Below are positions 23,731 through 31,940 of a DNA stretch of 39,569 nt, piece by piece. The translations under genes and the position numbers were made by a program. A model generated the notes under the pieces. It was given only the letters and a program-made list of their open reading frames with translations, did no database searches and had not been told where the DNA came from. Positions within the stretch are counted from its first letter, which is position 1. Every line of letters starts with the position of its first letter. Origin of the DNA: an uncultured Ruminococcus sp. (GTDB taxonomy: Bacteria; Bacillota; Clostridia; Oscillospirales; Ruminococcaceae); NCBI GenBank assembly GCA_937942105.1, contig CALDFS010000022.1, positions 1-39,569 of the forward strand, in the 5' to 3' direction.

Positions 23731-26283
23731 CTATTCTTTTGACTTGTTTCTCCTTAATATCAGCATAAGCAAGCCCGAAACTATCGGAACTGCTGCGGCG
23801 AAAATCAGCGACCATGCCATTTCGGCAGGGTTCAGCGGCACAGTCTCCATAACAACGGATGCCTGAGGAAGGTATATGCACACAGCCGTAACTGCGGCGG
23901 AAGCAATTACAGCAAGCAGAAGCCATAAATTCTTAAATGGGTTCATTCTGAATATCGAAACATATTCGCTTCTGCATTCAAAGACGTGTATAAGCTGGCT
24001 TGCTATAAGTGTTACCAAAGCGCAGGTGCGGGCAACAGCAAGCTCTGTTCCTATGTACATCAGAGAATAGGCAAAGCACCCCAATGTGCATATTCCGATA
24101 AGTATTCCGCGGATTATTATTTTGTGCAGCAACCCTCCGCTGAAAAAGTCGCCCGAGAATCTCTGTGGCTTCATTTCCATGACCGCCTTTTCCGTCTTTT
24201 CCATGCCTAAGGCTATCGCCGGCAGACCGTCTGTAACAAGGTTCACAAGAAGTATCTGGGTAGGCAGAAGTATCACCGGCATACCAAGGATGATGGATAG
24301 AAACATAACCATAACCTCGCCGATGTTGCAGGATATGAGATACCGCACGAACTTGCGGATGTTTGAATAGACTGTCCTGCCCTGTCTGACGGCTTCGCAA
24401 AGGGTGGAAAAGTCGTCATCAAGAAGGATGATGTCCGCCGCCTGTTTGCAGGCATCCGTTCCCGATTTGCCCATTGCAACGCCTATGTTTGCTTCCTTGA
24501 CGGCAGGAGCATCGTTGACACCGTCTCCGGTCATAGCTACAATGTTGCCCTTGCGCTTGAACGCCGATACAATTCTCAGCTTATCCTTGGGGTCCACGCG
24601 GGAGAATACGCTTACTCTTGATATAACAGCGTCAAGCTCCTTGTCGGAAAGCCTGTCAAGCTCGTCTTTTGAAAGGCTTATTCCGCCCATGCGAAGTATG
24701 CCTATCTCCTTTGCAATGGCTTCAGCTGTGAGCTTGTGGTCACCGGTTATCATGACTGTTTTGATTCCTGCACGCCTGAGTTCCGAAACGGAGCGCTTTG
24801 CTTCCTTGCGCGGGGCATCTATCATCCCCATAAGCCCTATAAATACCTTGCTGTCGTTGCCGCGTGATAACGAAAACGCCATAACCCTGAGTGCCTTGGA
24901 GGCATAGCCCTCGGCGATATCCATAAGATTTCTTTTGTCCTGCAACGACAGCGGCAGAACCCCACTTTCGGTCATGATATATCTGCATTGACCTATAATA
25001 ACATCAGGTGCGCCCTTCGTATATACGGCTTCTCCCTTTGTCGACACAACAGATACACTCATCTGCTTGGTTTCGCTCTCAAATGGAATCTCACTTATTC
25101 TGCGGTATTTATCCCTTATATCGGATACGCTCATACCTGCCTTTTCCGAAGCTATCAGCATTGCCGCTTCGGTAGGGTCGCCGTCAGAGCGGCATTCTGA
25201 GTTTTCTATGGTTATATTTGCGTTGTTGCACAGCACTCCGCATATCAGAAGCTCACTCAGAGCCTCAGATTTTTTATTTGGGGATACCGTTCCGGTAATG
25301 CTCTGACCGGAACCGCTTACGGTGTATTCGCATCCGTCAGCATAAAGTCGTGTTACCGTCATTTTGTTTTCTGTCAGAGTCCCGGTTTTGTCGGTGCAGA
25401 TGACCGTTGTGCAGCCCAGCGTTTCAACCGAGTGAAGCTTGTGAACAAGCGCATTCTTTTTTAGCATTCTACGAACAGCCAGCGCAAGCGCGATTGTGAC
25501 GGTTGCAGGAAGCCCCTCCGGTATAGCGGCGATTGCTATCGTTATACCGGTCATGAGAATATCAAAAACAGGCTCGCCCCTGATGATTCCCGCAAGAGCA
25601 ACCACAAAACATACGCTAAGGCAGATTATGCAGAGCGATTTTCCCAGCGAGGAAAGCTTCTTCTGCAATGGCGTCTCATCCTTGCCGGCTTCGTCTATCA
25701 AAGCTGACATCTGACCCATCTTGGTGTTCATTCCCGTCTGAGTGCACTTTACCATTGCGTTGCCGCGCGTGACGGATGTACCCATAAAAACGCTTCCGCT
25801 TTTCTTTCTTACGGCTTCCGATTCACCTGTGAGGATGGCTTCGTCGCACCAAAGACCGTTTTCGGATATTACGCTGCCGTCGCAGGGAATCCTGTCTCCG
25901 GCTTCTATGACAATGATATCATCCGGCACAAGCAGGGAAGCGTCTATGCTCTTTTTAACGCCGTTTCTTATGACGCGCGCCGTTGGAGATGTTAGCTTTT
26001 CAAGGGATTCCATCGTCTTTTCGGTTCTGTATTCCTGAATAAATCCTAAAACAGCGTCAAGCAGAACTATAATGATAATAGTAACAGCGTCATAGATTTC
26101 GCCCATCGCCGCCGAAATAATGGTTGCGCCGAGCAGTATAAGAACCATGATGTCCTTGAACTGGTCAAAGAATATTTTTACAGCGCTCTGCTTTTTGCTT
26201 ACTGTAAGAATGTTTTTGCCATAGTCCTTAAGGCGGTCGTTTGCCTCCGCCTCGGTAAGTCCTTTTCCCGGATATTCCTGCAT
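23731..26283 (-). CDS. Calcium-translocating P-type ATPase (P2A/SERCA-like)
   Basis: An 850-residue membrane pump that uses ATP to export Ca2+. Conserved points in order: actuator loop TGES at 152-155, the M4 ion site IPEGLP at 254-259, the phosphorylated Asp298 in CTDKTGTLTENK, ITGDHKLTAEAIAKEIG, TGDGVNDAPAVKEANIGVAMG, and the M6 site NLVTDGLPAIALG. PEGLP together with NLVTDG marks the Ca2+-type P2A group rather than heavy-metal pumps. Ten membrane helices are plausible. The ATG at 26283 has AAAGGGAG seven bases upstream; an in-frame ATG 11 codons earlier lies in the leader hairpin and is rejected. Confidence 0.95.
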   Translation of the reverse strand: MQEYPGKGLTEAEANDRLKDYGKNILTVSKKQSAVKIFFDQFKDIMVLILLGATIISAAMGEIYDAVTIIIIVLLDAVLGFIQEYRTEKTMESLEKLTSPTARVIRNGVKKSIDASLLVPDDIIVIEAGDRIPCDGSVISENGLWCDEAILTGESEAVRKKSGSVFMGTSVTRGNAMVKCTQTGMNTKMGQMSALIDEAGKDETPLQKKLSSLGKSLCIICLSVCFVVALAGIIRGEPVFDILMTGITIAIAAIPEGLPATVTIALALAVRRMLKKNALVHKLHSVETLGCTTVICTDKTGTLTENKMTVTRLYADGCEYTVSGSGQSITGTVSPNKKSEALSELLICGVLCNNANITIENSECRSDGDPTEAAMLIASEKAGMSVSDIRDKYRRISEIPFESETKQMSVSVVSTKGEAVYTKGAPDVIIGQCRYIMTESGVLPLSLQDKRNLMDIAEGYASKALRVMAFSLSRGNDSKVFIGLMGMIDAPRKEAKRSVSELRRAGIKTVMITGDHKLTAEAIAKEIGILRMGGISLSKDELDRLSDKELDAVISRVSVFSRVDPKDKLRIVSAFKRKGNIVAMTGDGVNDAPAVKEANIGVAMGKSGTDACKQAADIILLDDDFSTLCEAVRQGRTVYSNIRKFVRYLISCNIGEVMVMFLSIILGMPVILLPTQILLVNLVTDGLPAIALGMEKTEKAVMEMKPQRFSGDFFSGGLLHKIIIRGILIGICTLGCFAYSLMYIGTELAVARTCALVTLIASQLIHVFECRSEYVSIFRMNPFKNLWLLLAVIASAAVTAVCIYLPQASVVMETVPLNPAEMAWSLIFAAAVPIVSGLLMLILRRNKSKE

Positions 26284-26301
26284 AATAAATCTCCCTTTCA
26301 G

Positions 26302-26324
26302 CCGATAAAACAGCATTTTATCGG
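26302..26324. promoter_or_regulatory. Perfect inverted repeat in the leader of the Ca2+-ATPase gene
   Basis: CCGATAAAA (26302-26310), loop CAGCA and TTTTATCGG (26316-26324) lie 19 bases before the start codon. They could be a repressor operator or an mRNA hairpin near the ribosome site. No T-tract follows on the minus strand. Confidence 0.55.
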
Positions 26325-26420
26325 TATATTCATCCTATAACAGCTTGACCTTTGCCTCTAAGATGAATGTATGAAGGGGAGTGATTATTTATTCCTGATA
26401 CAGTCTTTATGATTTTCGAA

Positions 26421-26464
26421 AGAAAAATTGCCGCAAAATCATGATTTGTGATTTTGCAGCAATT
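26421..26464 (-). terminator. Rho-independent terminator after prs
   Basis: On the minus strand AATTGC-t-GCAAAATCA pairs with TGATTTTGC-g-GCAATT (26464-26426), followed by TTTCT-type T-rich bases. A long, nearly perfect stem. Confidence 0.85.
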
Positions 26465-26528
26465 CCATTTTGATTAACCGGCAGAAAAGGATTACAGCAT
26501 CAGCAGATGGGTATATCGCCGACAGCTA

Positions 26529-27686
26529 TCAATTTCTGCTTGCGTGGTGAGCATTCAAAAGTGCCCTGATTTTTTCGTGAGGGTCAAGAATTTCACTTAC
26601 CGACATATCGTGGTTCAGCGCGGCTACAAAGTAGGAAACATACTTCGAGCAGTCAACAATATGGAACCATTCCTTGCTCTTAAGCTCTTCGGGAACATAG
26701 GAAAGGTTGGTACCGAAAACGCCGTCTATGATTCCTGCCGCATACGCCTTATCGAACTTTTCAAAGCCGGTAGTAAATAATCCGTATGTAGCGTAAGCGA
26801 TGATTTTTCTTGCGTTGCGCTTTTTAAGCTCATAGGCAATATCGAGCATCGATTCGCCGGAGGAAATAAGGTCATCGGCAATGAAAATGTCCATTCCGGA
26901 AACGTCGTTGCCAAGATACTCATGGGCAACTATCGGGTTTCTGCCGTTGACAACGGTCGAATAGTCGCGCCTCTTATAGAACATTCCAAGGTCTACTTCA
27001 AGGGCGGATGCATAGTACATATTTCTGCCCATAGCGCCCTCATCGGGAGATACTACCATGAAGTGTTCTTTGTCGATTTCAAGGTCGTCAAACGCCTTGA
27101 ACAGAGCCTTCAATACCTGATAAGAGGGGATTATATTGTCAAAGCCCATCAGCGGAACCGCATTCTGAACTCTGGGGTCATGAGCGTCAAAGGTTAGTAG
27201 GTTTGAAACTCCTATCGACTGAAGCTCCTGAAGCATCATTGCACAGTCCAACGATTCCCGGTAGTTTCTTCTGTGCTGACGTCCGCCGTAAAGCATAGGC
27301 ATAATGACATTTATGCGGTGTGCTTTTCCTCCTGCTGCCTGAATTATCCTTTTAAGATCCTGGTAGTGATCATCCGGCGACATATGGTTTTCGTGCCCGA
27401 ATAGGGGATACGTGCAGGAATAGTTGCCGGTGTCGCAGACTATGAACAAATCATAGCCGCGGACGGTTCTGGAAATCAGAGCCTTAGCGTCACCCGACTG
27501 GAATCTGGGGCAGCTGCATGGAATCAAGAAGGTATCAACGTCCTGCCCGGACTGCTTAGCCCATGTTACAAGGTAATCGTTGATCCTTTCTCCGAGCTCC
27601 TTAGCGCCATCCATAGCTATGATTCCAAGTGGTGCAACGCTGAGTGCAGGATTAAATACCTGTGCGGTTTGTTTCAGCTTTGACAT
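26529..27686 (-). CDS. prs: Ribose-phosphate pyrophosphokinase (long atypical form)
   Basis: A 385-residue enzyme making PRPP from ribose 5-phosphate and ATP for nucleotide and amino-acid synthesis. Family features are YGGRQHRRN near residue 138, TFDAHDPRVQNAVPL near 190, VVSPDEGAMGRN near 238 and the PRPP loop IFIADDLISSGESMLDI near 290. The protein is about 65 residues longer than the classic 315-residue Prs, and the loop reads DDLISSGES instead of the common DDMIDTAGT, so it belongs to a divergent branch often seen in gut Clostridia. The ATG has GGAGGATTG upstream. It follows potD after 50 bases without a terminator and may be co-transcribed with pot. Confidence 0.92.
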   Translation of the reverse strand: MSKLKQTAQVFNPALSVAPLGIIAMDGAKELGERINDYLVTWAKQSGQDVDTFLIPCSCPRFQSGDAKALISRTVRGYDLFIVCDTGNYSCTYPLFGHENHMSPDDHYQDLKRIIQAAGGKAHRINVIMPMLYGGRQHRRNYRESLDCAMMLQELQSIGVSNLLTFDAHDPRVQNAVPLMGFDNIIPSYQVLKALFKAFDDLEIDKEHFMVVSPDEGAMGRNMYYASALEVDLGMFYKRRDYSTVVNGRNPIVAHEYLGNDVSGMDIFIADDLISSGESMLDIAYELKKRNARKIIAYATYGLFTTGFEKFDKAYAAGIIDGVFGTNLSYVPEELKSKEWFHIVDCSKYVSYFVAALNHDMSVSEILDPHEKIRALLNAHHASRN

Positions 27687-27722
27687 TTTTTATCAATCCT
27701 CCAAATTAATTTTTTCAGATAT

Positions 27723-27743
27723 TTAGATATTAGATATTAGAGA
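27723..27743. repeat. Short tandem heptamer repeat at the end of potD
   Basis: TTAGATA-TTAGATA-TTAGAGA, three 7-base units that run into the potD stop codon. Probably slippage-derived; no function is evident. Confidence 0.5.
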
Positions 27744-28993
27744 TGATCCGAGCGCTTTTTGCGCGCTCTGTGAACGTTAACAAATATCGTCGCCGCTATA
27801 AGACATATTAAGAATATCGGAACGAGCCACGGGTTTGAATTGCCGATTTTAAGCTGGTTCCACAGGCTTTGCATCTGAGCATTAGCCTCGTCTGAAAGAT
27901 TTACGAAAATCTCAGTGTTGTTGATAAGATAATCCTCCGAAGGGTATTGCAGTTCGTTATTGCGAACCTCCTCGTCCAAAAGCTCATATGCTGCCTGATT
28001 GGGAGTTGAGTAACCGGTGTACTCGCAGTTTGCAAGCGCAACCTCAGCCTCGCACAGGAAGTTTATATACATTTCTGCGGCTTCCTTGTTCTCTGCCGTC
28101 TTCGGGATGCATATAGCGTCCACAAACTGGTTTGTGCCCTCTTCCGGGATGCAGTAGGTAAGGTCGGGATTATCGTCCATCATAGTGACAGCGTCGCCGG
28201 CGTAATAGGGAGCTATCGCCGCAGAGCCGCCCTCCATCTTGTCAAAGATTTCATCCATGACATATCCCTGTACGACTTCCTTCTGCTCCTTCAAAAGAAG
28301 CATAGCCTGTTCAAGCTCCTTGGGGTTTTCGGTGTTCTGGGAATATCCCAGATAGGTCAAAGCCACGCCGAAAGCATCCCTTGGATTGTTGAACATAAGG
28401 ATGTTGTTTGCATACTTCTCGTCCCAGAGCGAAGCCCAGGAGGTTATTTCCTCGTCTACCATCGTCTGATTGTAGATGATAACCACCATTCCCCAAAGGT
28501 AGGGGACAGTATAAAGATTTTCCGGGTCATACTCGGGCGATATAAAGGATGGCATTATGTTTGCAATGTTGGGGATGTTATTGTAGTCCAGCTTTTGCAG
28601 CATATCCTCCTTTATCATCTTGGAAATCATATAGTCGCTCGGAACAACGATATCATACGCTGCACCGCCCGAAAGAAGCTTTGAGTACAAAGTTTCATTG
28701 CTGACAAACGTAGTGTAGTTGACCTTTACGCCGGTAAGCCGCTCGAAAGCTTTGTTGACGTCCAGCATTTCAGGCTCGGATATAGACATATATTCGCCCC
28801 AGTTGGCGACGTTTATGGTTATATTCTGTCCCTTGAACTTTGAATAATCGTAATCCGAAAGAAGCTCCGGGTCAAGGTTTGAATAAGAGCCGATAACGCT
28901 GTCGACGTCCTCCTCCTCGGTGCTGCCGCAGGCAGAGAACATCATGACAGCCATAAGTGCTGCAAGCATAAGGGCAAACAGTTTTTTCATCAT
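27737..28993 (-). CDS. potD: Spermidine/putrescine-binding lipoprotein PotD with C-terminal membrane anchor
   Basis: A 418-residue extracellular polyamine receptor. The signal peptide ends in FSAC (Cys22). The mature part has the PotD pattern INVANWGEYM, YDIVVPSDYMI, PYLWG and the late TGYSTPNQAAYELL. Unusually for a binding protein it also ends with a hydrophobic segment (about residues 388-406, NPWLVPIFLICLIAATIFV) followed by the basic tail NVHRARKKRSDHL, so it seems held at both ends. ATGs at 28993 and 28990 are adjacent; AGGAGG precedes the first. The second overlaps the potC stop. Confidence 0.93.
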   Translation of the reverse strand: MMKKLFALMLAALMAVMMFSACGSTEEEDVDSVIGSYSNLDPELLSDYDYSKFKGQNITINVANWGEYMSISEPEMLDVNKAFERLTGVKVNYTTFVSNETLYSKLLSGGAAYDIVVPSDYMISKMIKEDMLQKLDYNNIPNIANIMPSFISPEYDPENLYTVPYLWGMVVIIYNQTMVDEEITSWASLWDEKYANNILMFNNPRDAFGVALTYLGYSQNTENPKELEQAMLLLKEQKEVVQGYVMDEIFDKMEGGSAAIAPYYAGDAVTMMDDNPDLTYCIPEEGTNQFVDAICIPKTAENKEAAEMYINFLCEAEVALANCEYTGYSTPNQAAYELLDEEVRNNELQYPSEDYLINNTEIFVNLSDEANAQMQSLWNQLKIGNSNPWLVPIFLICLIAATIFVNVHRARKKRSDHL

Positions 28994-29820
28994 CTTGATC
29001 CCTCCTTGCTCATAGCAGCTCTTACAAGCGCTCTTTCGTGCCTCAGCTTCCTGTTTTCAATGACATTCTTGGTGACAAGTATCGTTGATATAACTACAAA
29101 GATTATCGCCGAAAGTGCGTTGATTTCGGGGGATATTTTCAGCCTTGTCATCGATTCGATGGTGATGGAAAGCGTCTGAACATCAACGCCGGTGGTGAAG
29201 TAGCTTACAACGAAGTCGTCAACAGAATAGGTCACAGCCATAAGAAAGCCTGAGAAGATACCCGGCATGATTTCCGGTATGACTACCTTGAAAAATGCCA
29301 TTTTCTGATTGCATCCCAGATCCAGTGCCGCTTCAACCAAGTTTGGGTTCATAGTCCTCAACTTGGGCAGGACGTTGTAGATTACGTATGGAACGTCAAA
29401 GGAAATATGCGCAAGAATCAGCGATACAAAGCCGAACTTAAAGCCGAAATAATCAACAAAGAATCTGAAAAGAAGCATCAGCGAAATACCCATGATGATT
29501 TCAGGATTGATTACAGGAATATATGTCGCTCCCATTATTACCGCGCGCGGAGCTTTTTTCATGCTGTGTATTCCAAGCGCCGCCATCGTTCCTAAGATAG
29601 TTGCAAGAACAGAAGCCGCCAGCGCAACTATAACCGTGTTCAGAAGTGAACGCAGAATTGCTTCGTTGTGGAAAAGCTTAATGTACCAATCGAAGGTAAA
29701 GCCAGTCCAGTTCGCGCGCGACTTTGAAACGTTGAACGAAAATACAATAAGCACGAGTATCGGAAGATACAGGAAGATGTACAGCGCGTACATATAGAGT
29801 TTTGAAGAAAGCTTTTTCAT
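28990..29820 (-). CDS. potC: Spermidine/putrescine ABC transporter permease PotC
   Basis: A 276-residue inner-membrane permease with about six hydrophobic segments. The EAA loop reads EAALDLGCNQKMAFFKVVIP near residue 155, and the N-terminal helix YMYALYIFLYLPILVLIVFSFN is typical of PotC. It pairs with PotB to form the polyamine channel. It overlaps potB by four bases (ATGA) and potD by a similar overlap, so the operon is tightly coupled. Confidence 0.94.
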   Translation of the reverse strand: MKKLSSKLYMYALYIFLYLPILVLIVFSFNVSKSRANWTGFTFDWYIKLFHNEAILRSLLNTVIVALAASVLATILGTMAALGIHSMKKAPRAVIMGATYIPVINPEIIMGISLMLLFRFFVDYFGFKFGFVSLILAHISFDVPYVIYNVLPKLRTMNPNLVEAALDLGCNQKMAFFKVVIPEIMPGIFSGFLMAVTYSVDDFVVSYFTTGVDVQTLSITIESMTRLKISPEINALSAIIFVVISTILVTKNVIENRKLRHERALVRAAMSKEGSR

Positions 29821-30629
29821 AACATCGCGCCCTCCTCTTCACTTCCGAATTGGTTGAACAGGCTCATCATGAACAGTACTATTATCATAAGCACCAATGC
29901 CATTGCAGAGCCAAGGTGAGGATTATATGATGCGCCCAGGAACTGAGCCTCGATAAGGTCGCCGATAAGGTCGTTTGTTCCGCCGCCCAGCATCCTTGAA
30001 ATAACAAAGGTTGAAACACTGGGGATGAAAACAGCTATAATTCCGGTATTTATTCCGGGCATGGAAAGGGGAAGTATTACCCGCCTGACAAGGCTTAGCC
30101 TGCTCGAACCGAGATCCTGCGCCGCTTCGATAACGCTCTGATCGATTTTGACCATAACCGAATACAATGGAAGTATCATAAATGGAAGATAGTTATAAAC
30201 CATACCTAATATGACCGCTCCTGCATTGTTTATAAGGTTTAATGGACCTATTCCGAAAAGCCCCAAAAATCTGTTGATAAGTCCGTTTGGCTCCAAAAGG
30301 GTCATCCATGCATAGGTTCTGAGAATGAAGCTTATCCACATGGGAACCATTATAAGAACTATCAGCGATGATTGATTGAAGGATTTTGCCCTTGATATAA
30401 TGTAAGCAGCCGGAAAAGCCAGAATAAGGCAGATGACAGTTGCTATCATCGCAAAAATGATTGAGCGGAAAAGCACTGCCATATAGCTTGACATATCAAA
30501 CAGGTTTTGCAGGGTGAATCCGCCGTCGCCGTCGGTAAGTGCAAATACTACTACCAGTCCCAGCGGAACAACAGTGAAAATAAGTATCCATACAACGTAT
30601 GGTATTGCTAAAGCTTTGGAGGTTTTCAT
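29817..30629 (-). CDS. potB: Spermidine/putrescine ABC transporter permease PotB
   Basis: A 270-residue inner-membrane permease. Six hydrophobic segments are seen and the EAA loop reads EAAQDLGSSRLSLVRRVILP near residue 170. The N-terminal IPYVVWILIFTVVPLGLVVVF helix and the MLGGGTNDLIGDLIEAQF segment near 215 are typical of PotB. It starts directly at the end of potA and overlaps potC. Confidence 0.94.
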   Translation of the reverse strand: MKTSKALAIPYVVWILIFTVVPLGLVVVFALTDGDGGFTLQNLFDMSSYMAVLFRSIIFAMIATVICLILAFPAAYIISRAKSFNQSSLIVLIMVPMWISFILRTYAWMTLLEPNGLINRFLGLFGIGPLNLINNAGAVILGMVYNYLPFMILPLYSVMVKIDQSVIEAAQDLGSSRLSLVRRVILPLSMPGINTGIIAVFIPSVSTFVISRMLGGGTNDLIGDLIEAQFLGASYNPHLGSAMALVLMIIVLFMMSLFNQFGSEEEGAML

Positions 30630-31676
30630 TTATCTTACCTCCGATTTGTGCATAATGTGAATGTCCATAGGAGTGACATTCATTCCGATAATAGCTCCTA
30701 CCTCCTCACTTTGGGTGGAGTGTATTATCCATTTATATCCCAGCGCATCGACGCTGATTTCGTAATGAACGCCCTTAAAGATGCAGTTTTCTACAACTCC
30801 GACAATAGCGCCCTGATACTGAGGAACAACCTTGATATCCTCTGGTCTGATTACAACGTCAACCAGCTCGTCCTTGTCAAAGTTCTTATCTACGCAGGCA
30901 AATTCCTTGCCGGCAAACTCCACTAAGAAGTCGCGCCGCATTATGCCATCGATTATGTTTGATTCACCTATAAAGTCGGCGACAAAGGCGTTTATAGGCT
31001 CATTGTAAATGTCCTGAGGAGTGCCTATCTGCTGAATGCAGCCATCGCGCATTACGACTACTGTATCAGACATGGTAAGCGCTTCCTCCTGATCGTGTGT
31101 AACATAGATGAATGTGATTTCAAGCTCCTGCTGCATGCGCTTAAGCTCTATCTGCATTTCCTTGCGCAGCTTTAAGTCCAGCGCACCAAGCGGTTCGTCA
31201 AGAAGCAGTACCTTGGGGCGGTTTACAAGCGCCCTTGCTATTGCGATTCTTTGCTGCTGTCCGCCTGAAAGCGAATTGATTGAACGTTTCTCAAAGCCCT
31301 GCATATTAACGAGCTTGAGCATTTCGGAAACTCTCTGAGCAATCTCCTTTTCGGGGAGCTTTTTAATGCGAAGCCCGAAAGCAATATTGTCATAGATATT
31401 CAAATGGGGGAATAGTGCATACTTTTGGAAGACCGTATTTACCTCACGCTTGTGCGGGGGCAGATTGTTGATCTTCGTGCCGTTAAAAAATAGCTCACCG
31501 CTTGCCATTTCGGCAAAGCCACCAATGATTCGCAGGGTAGTGGTTTTTCCACATCCCGACGGGCCAAGAAGTGTTACGAACTGCTTGTCCATAATGTCAA
31601 GGCTGACACTTTTCAGAACCTGAACGCCGTCATACTCAACAACAGCATTTCGTAAGCTGATGATCGCATTTTTCAA
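30630..31676 (-). CDS. potA: Spermidine/putrescine ABC transporter ATP-binding protein PotA
   Basis: A 348-residue ATPase that powers polyamine import. Walker A is GPSGCGKTT near residue 38, the ABC signature LSGGQQQR near 135, Walker B VLLLDEPLGALD near 155 and the switch His in THDQEEAL near 195. The C-terminal third is a TOBE-type regulatory domain (VVIRPEDIKVVP). The start is a TTG with AGGAG somewhat far upstream; no in-frame ATG is near. It is the first gene of potABCD, behind a good promoter. Confidence 0.95.
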   Translation of the reverse strand: MKNAIISLRNAVVEYDGVQVLKSVSLDIMDKQFVTLLGPSGCGKTTTLRIIGGFAEMASGELFFNGTKINNLPPHKREVNTVFQKYALFPHLNIYDNIAFGLRIKKLPEKEIAQRVSEMLKLVNMQGFEKRSINSLSGGQQQRIAIARALVNRPKVLLLDEPLGALDLKLRKEMQIELKRMQQELEITFIYVTHDQEEALTMSDTVVVMRDGCIQQIGTPQDIYNEPINAFVADFIGESNIIDGIMRRDFLVEFAGKEFACVDKNFDKDELVDVVIRPEDIKVVPQYQGAIVGVVENCIFKGVHYEISVDALGYKWIIHSTQSEEVGAIIGMNVTPMDIHIMHKSEVR

Positions 31677-31742
31677 TTACTTTCTTTGTCTCCTTATTTT
31701 TAACAATTTTTTGGCAGCATGATACCCCACAATGCCAAATTA

Positions 31743-31771
31743 ATTATATAGCAAAACATTCAGTATTACAA
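31743..31771 (-). promoter_or_regulatory. Sigma-A promoter of the pot operon
   Basis: On the minus strand TTGTAA (31771-31766), a 17-base spacer and TATAAT (31748-31743). Confidence 0.6.
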
Positions 31772-31851
31772 GCATAATTTTAAATTTTGTTATTCCGACA
31801 AAAAAACCATCTTCTTCGGCAATTCTTTTTTTATAATCAACAAATTTAGCA

Positions 31852-31880
31852 TTGAATTTTACGGAATAATGATGTATAAT
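31852..31880 (+). promoter_or_regulatory. Sigma-A promoter of the murD cluster
   Basis: TTGAAT (31852-31857), a 17-base spacer and TATAAT (31875-31880), about 60 bases before murD. Confidence 0.7.
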
Positions 31881-31940
31881 ATAGGATGAAATATTGTGAA
31901 TAACCGTATATAAATATTTTCAGACGAAAGGCTTGATTTT

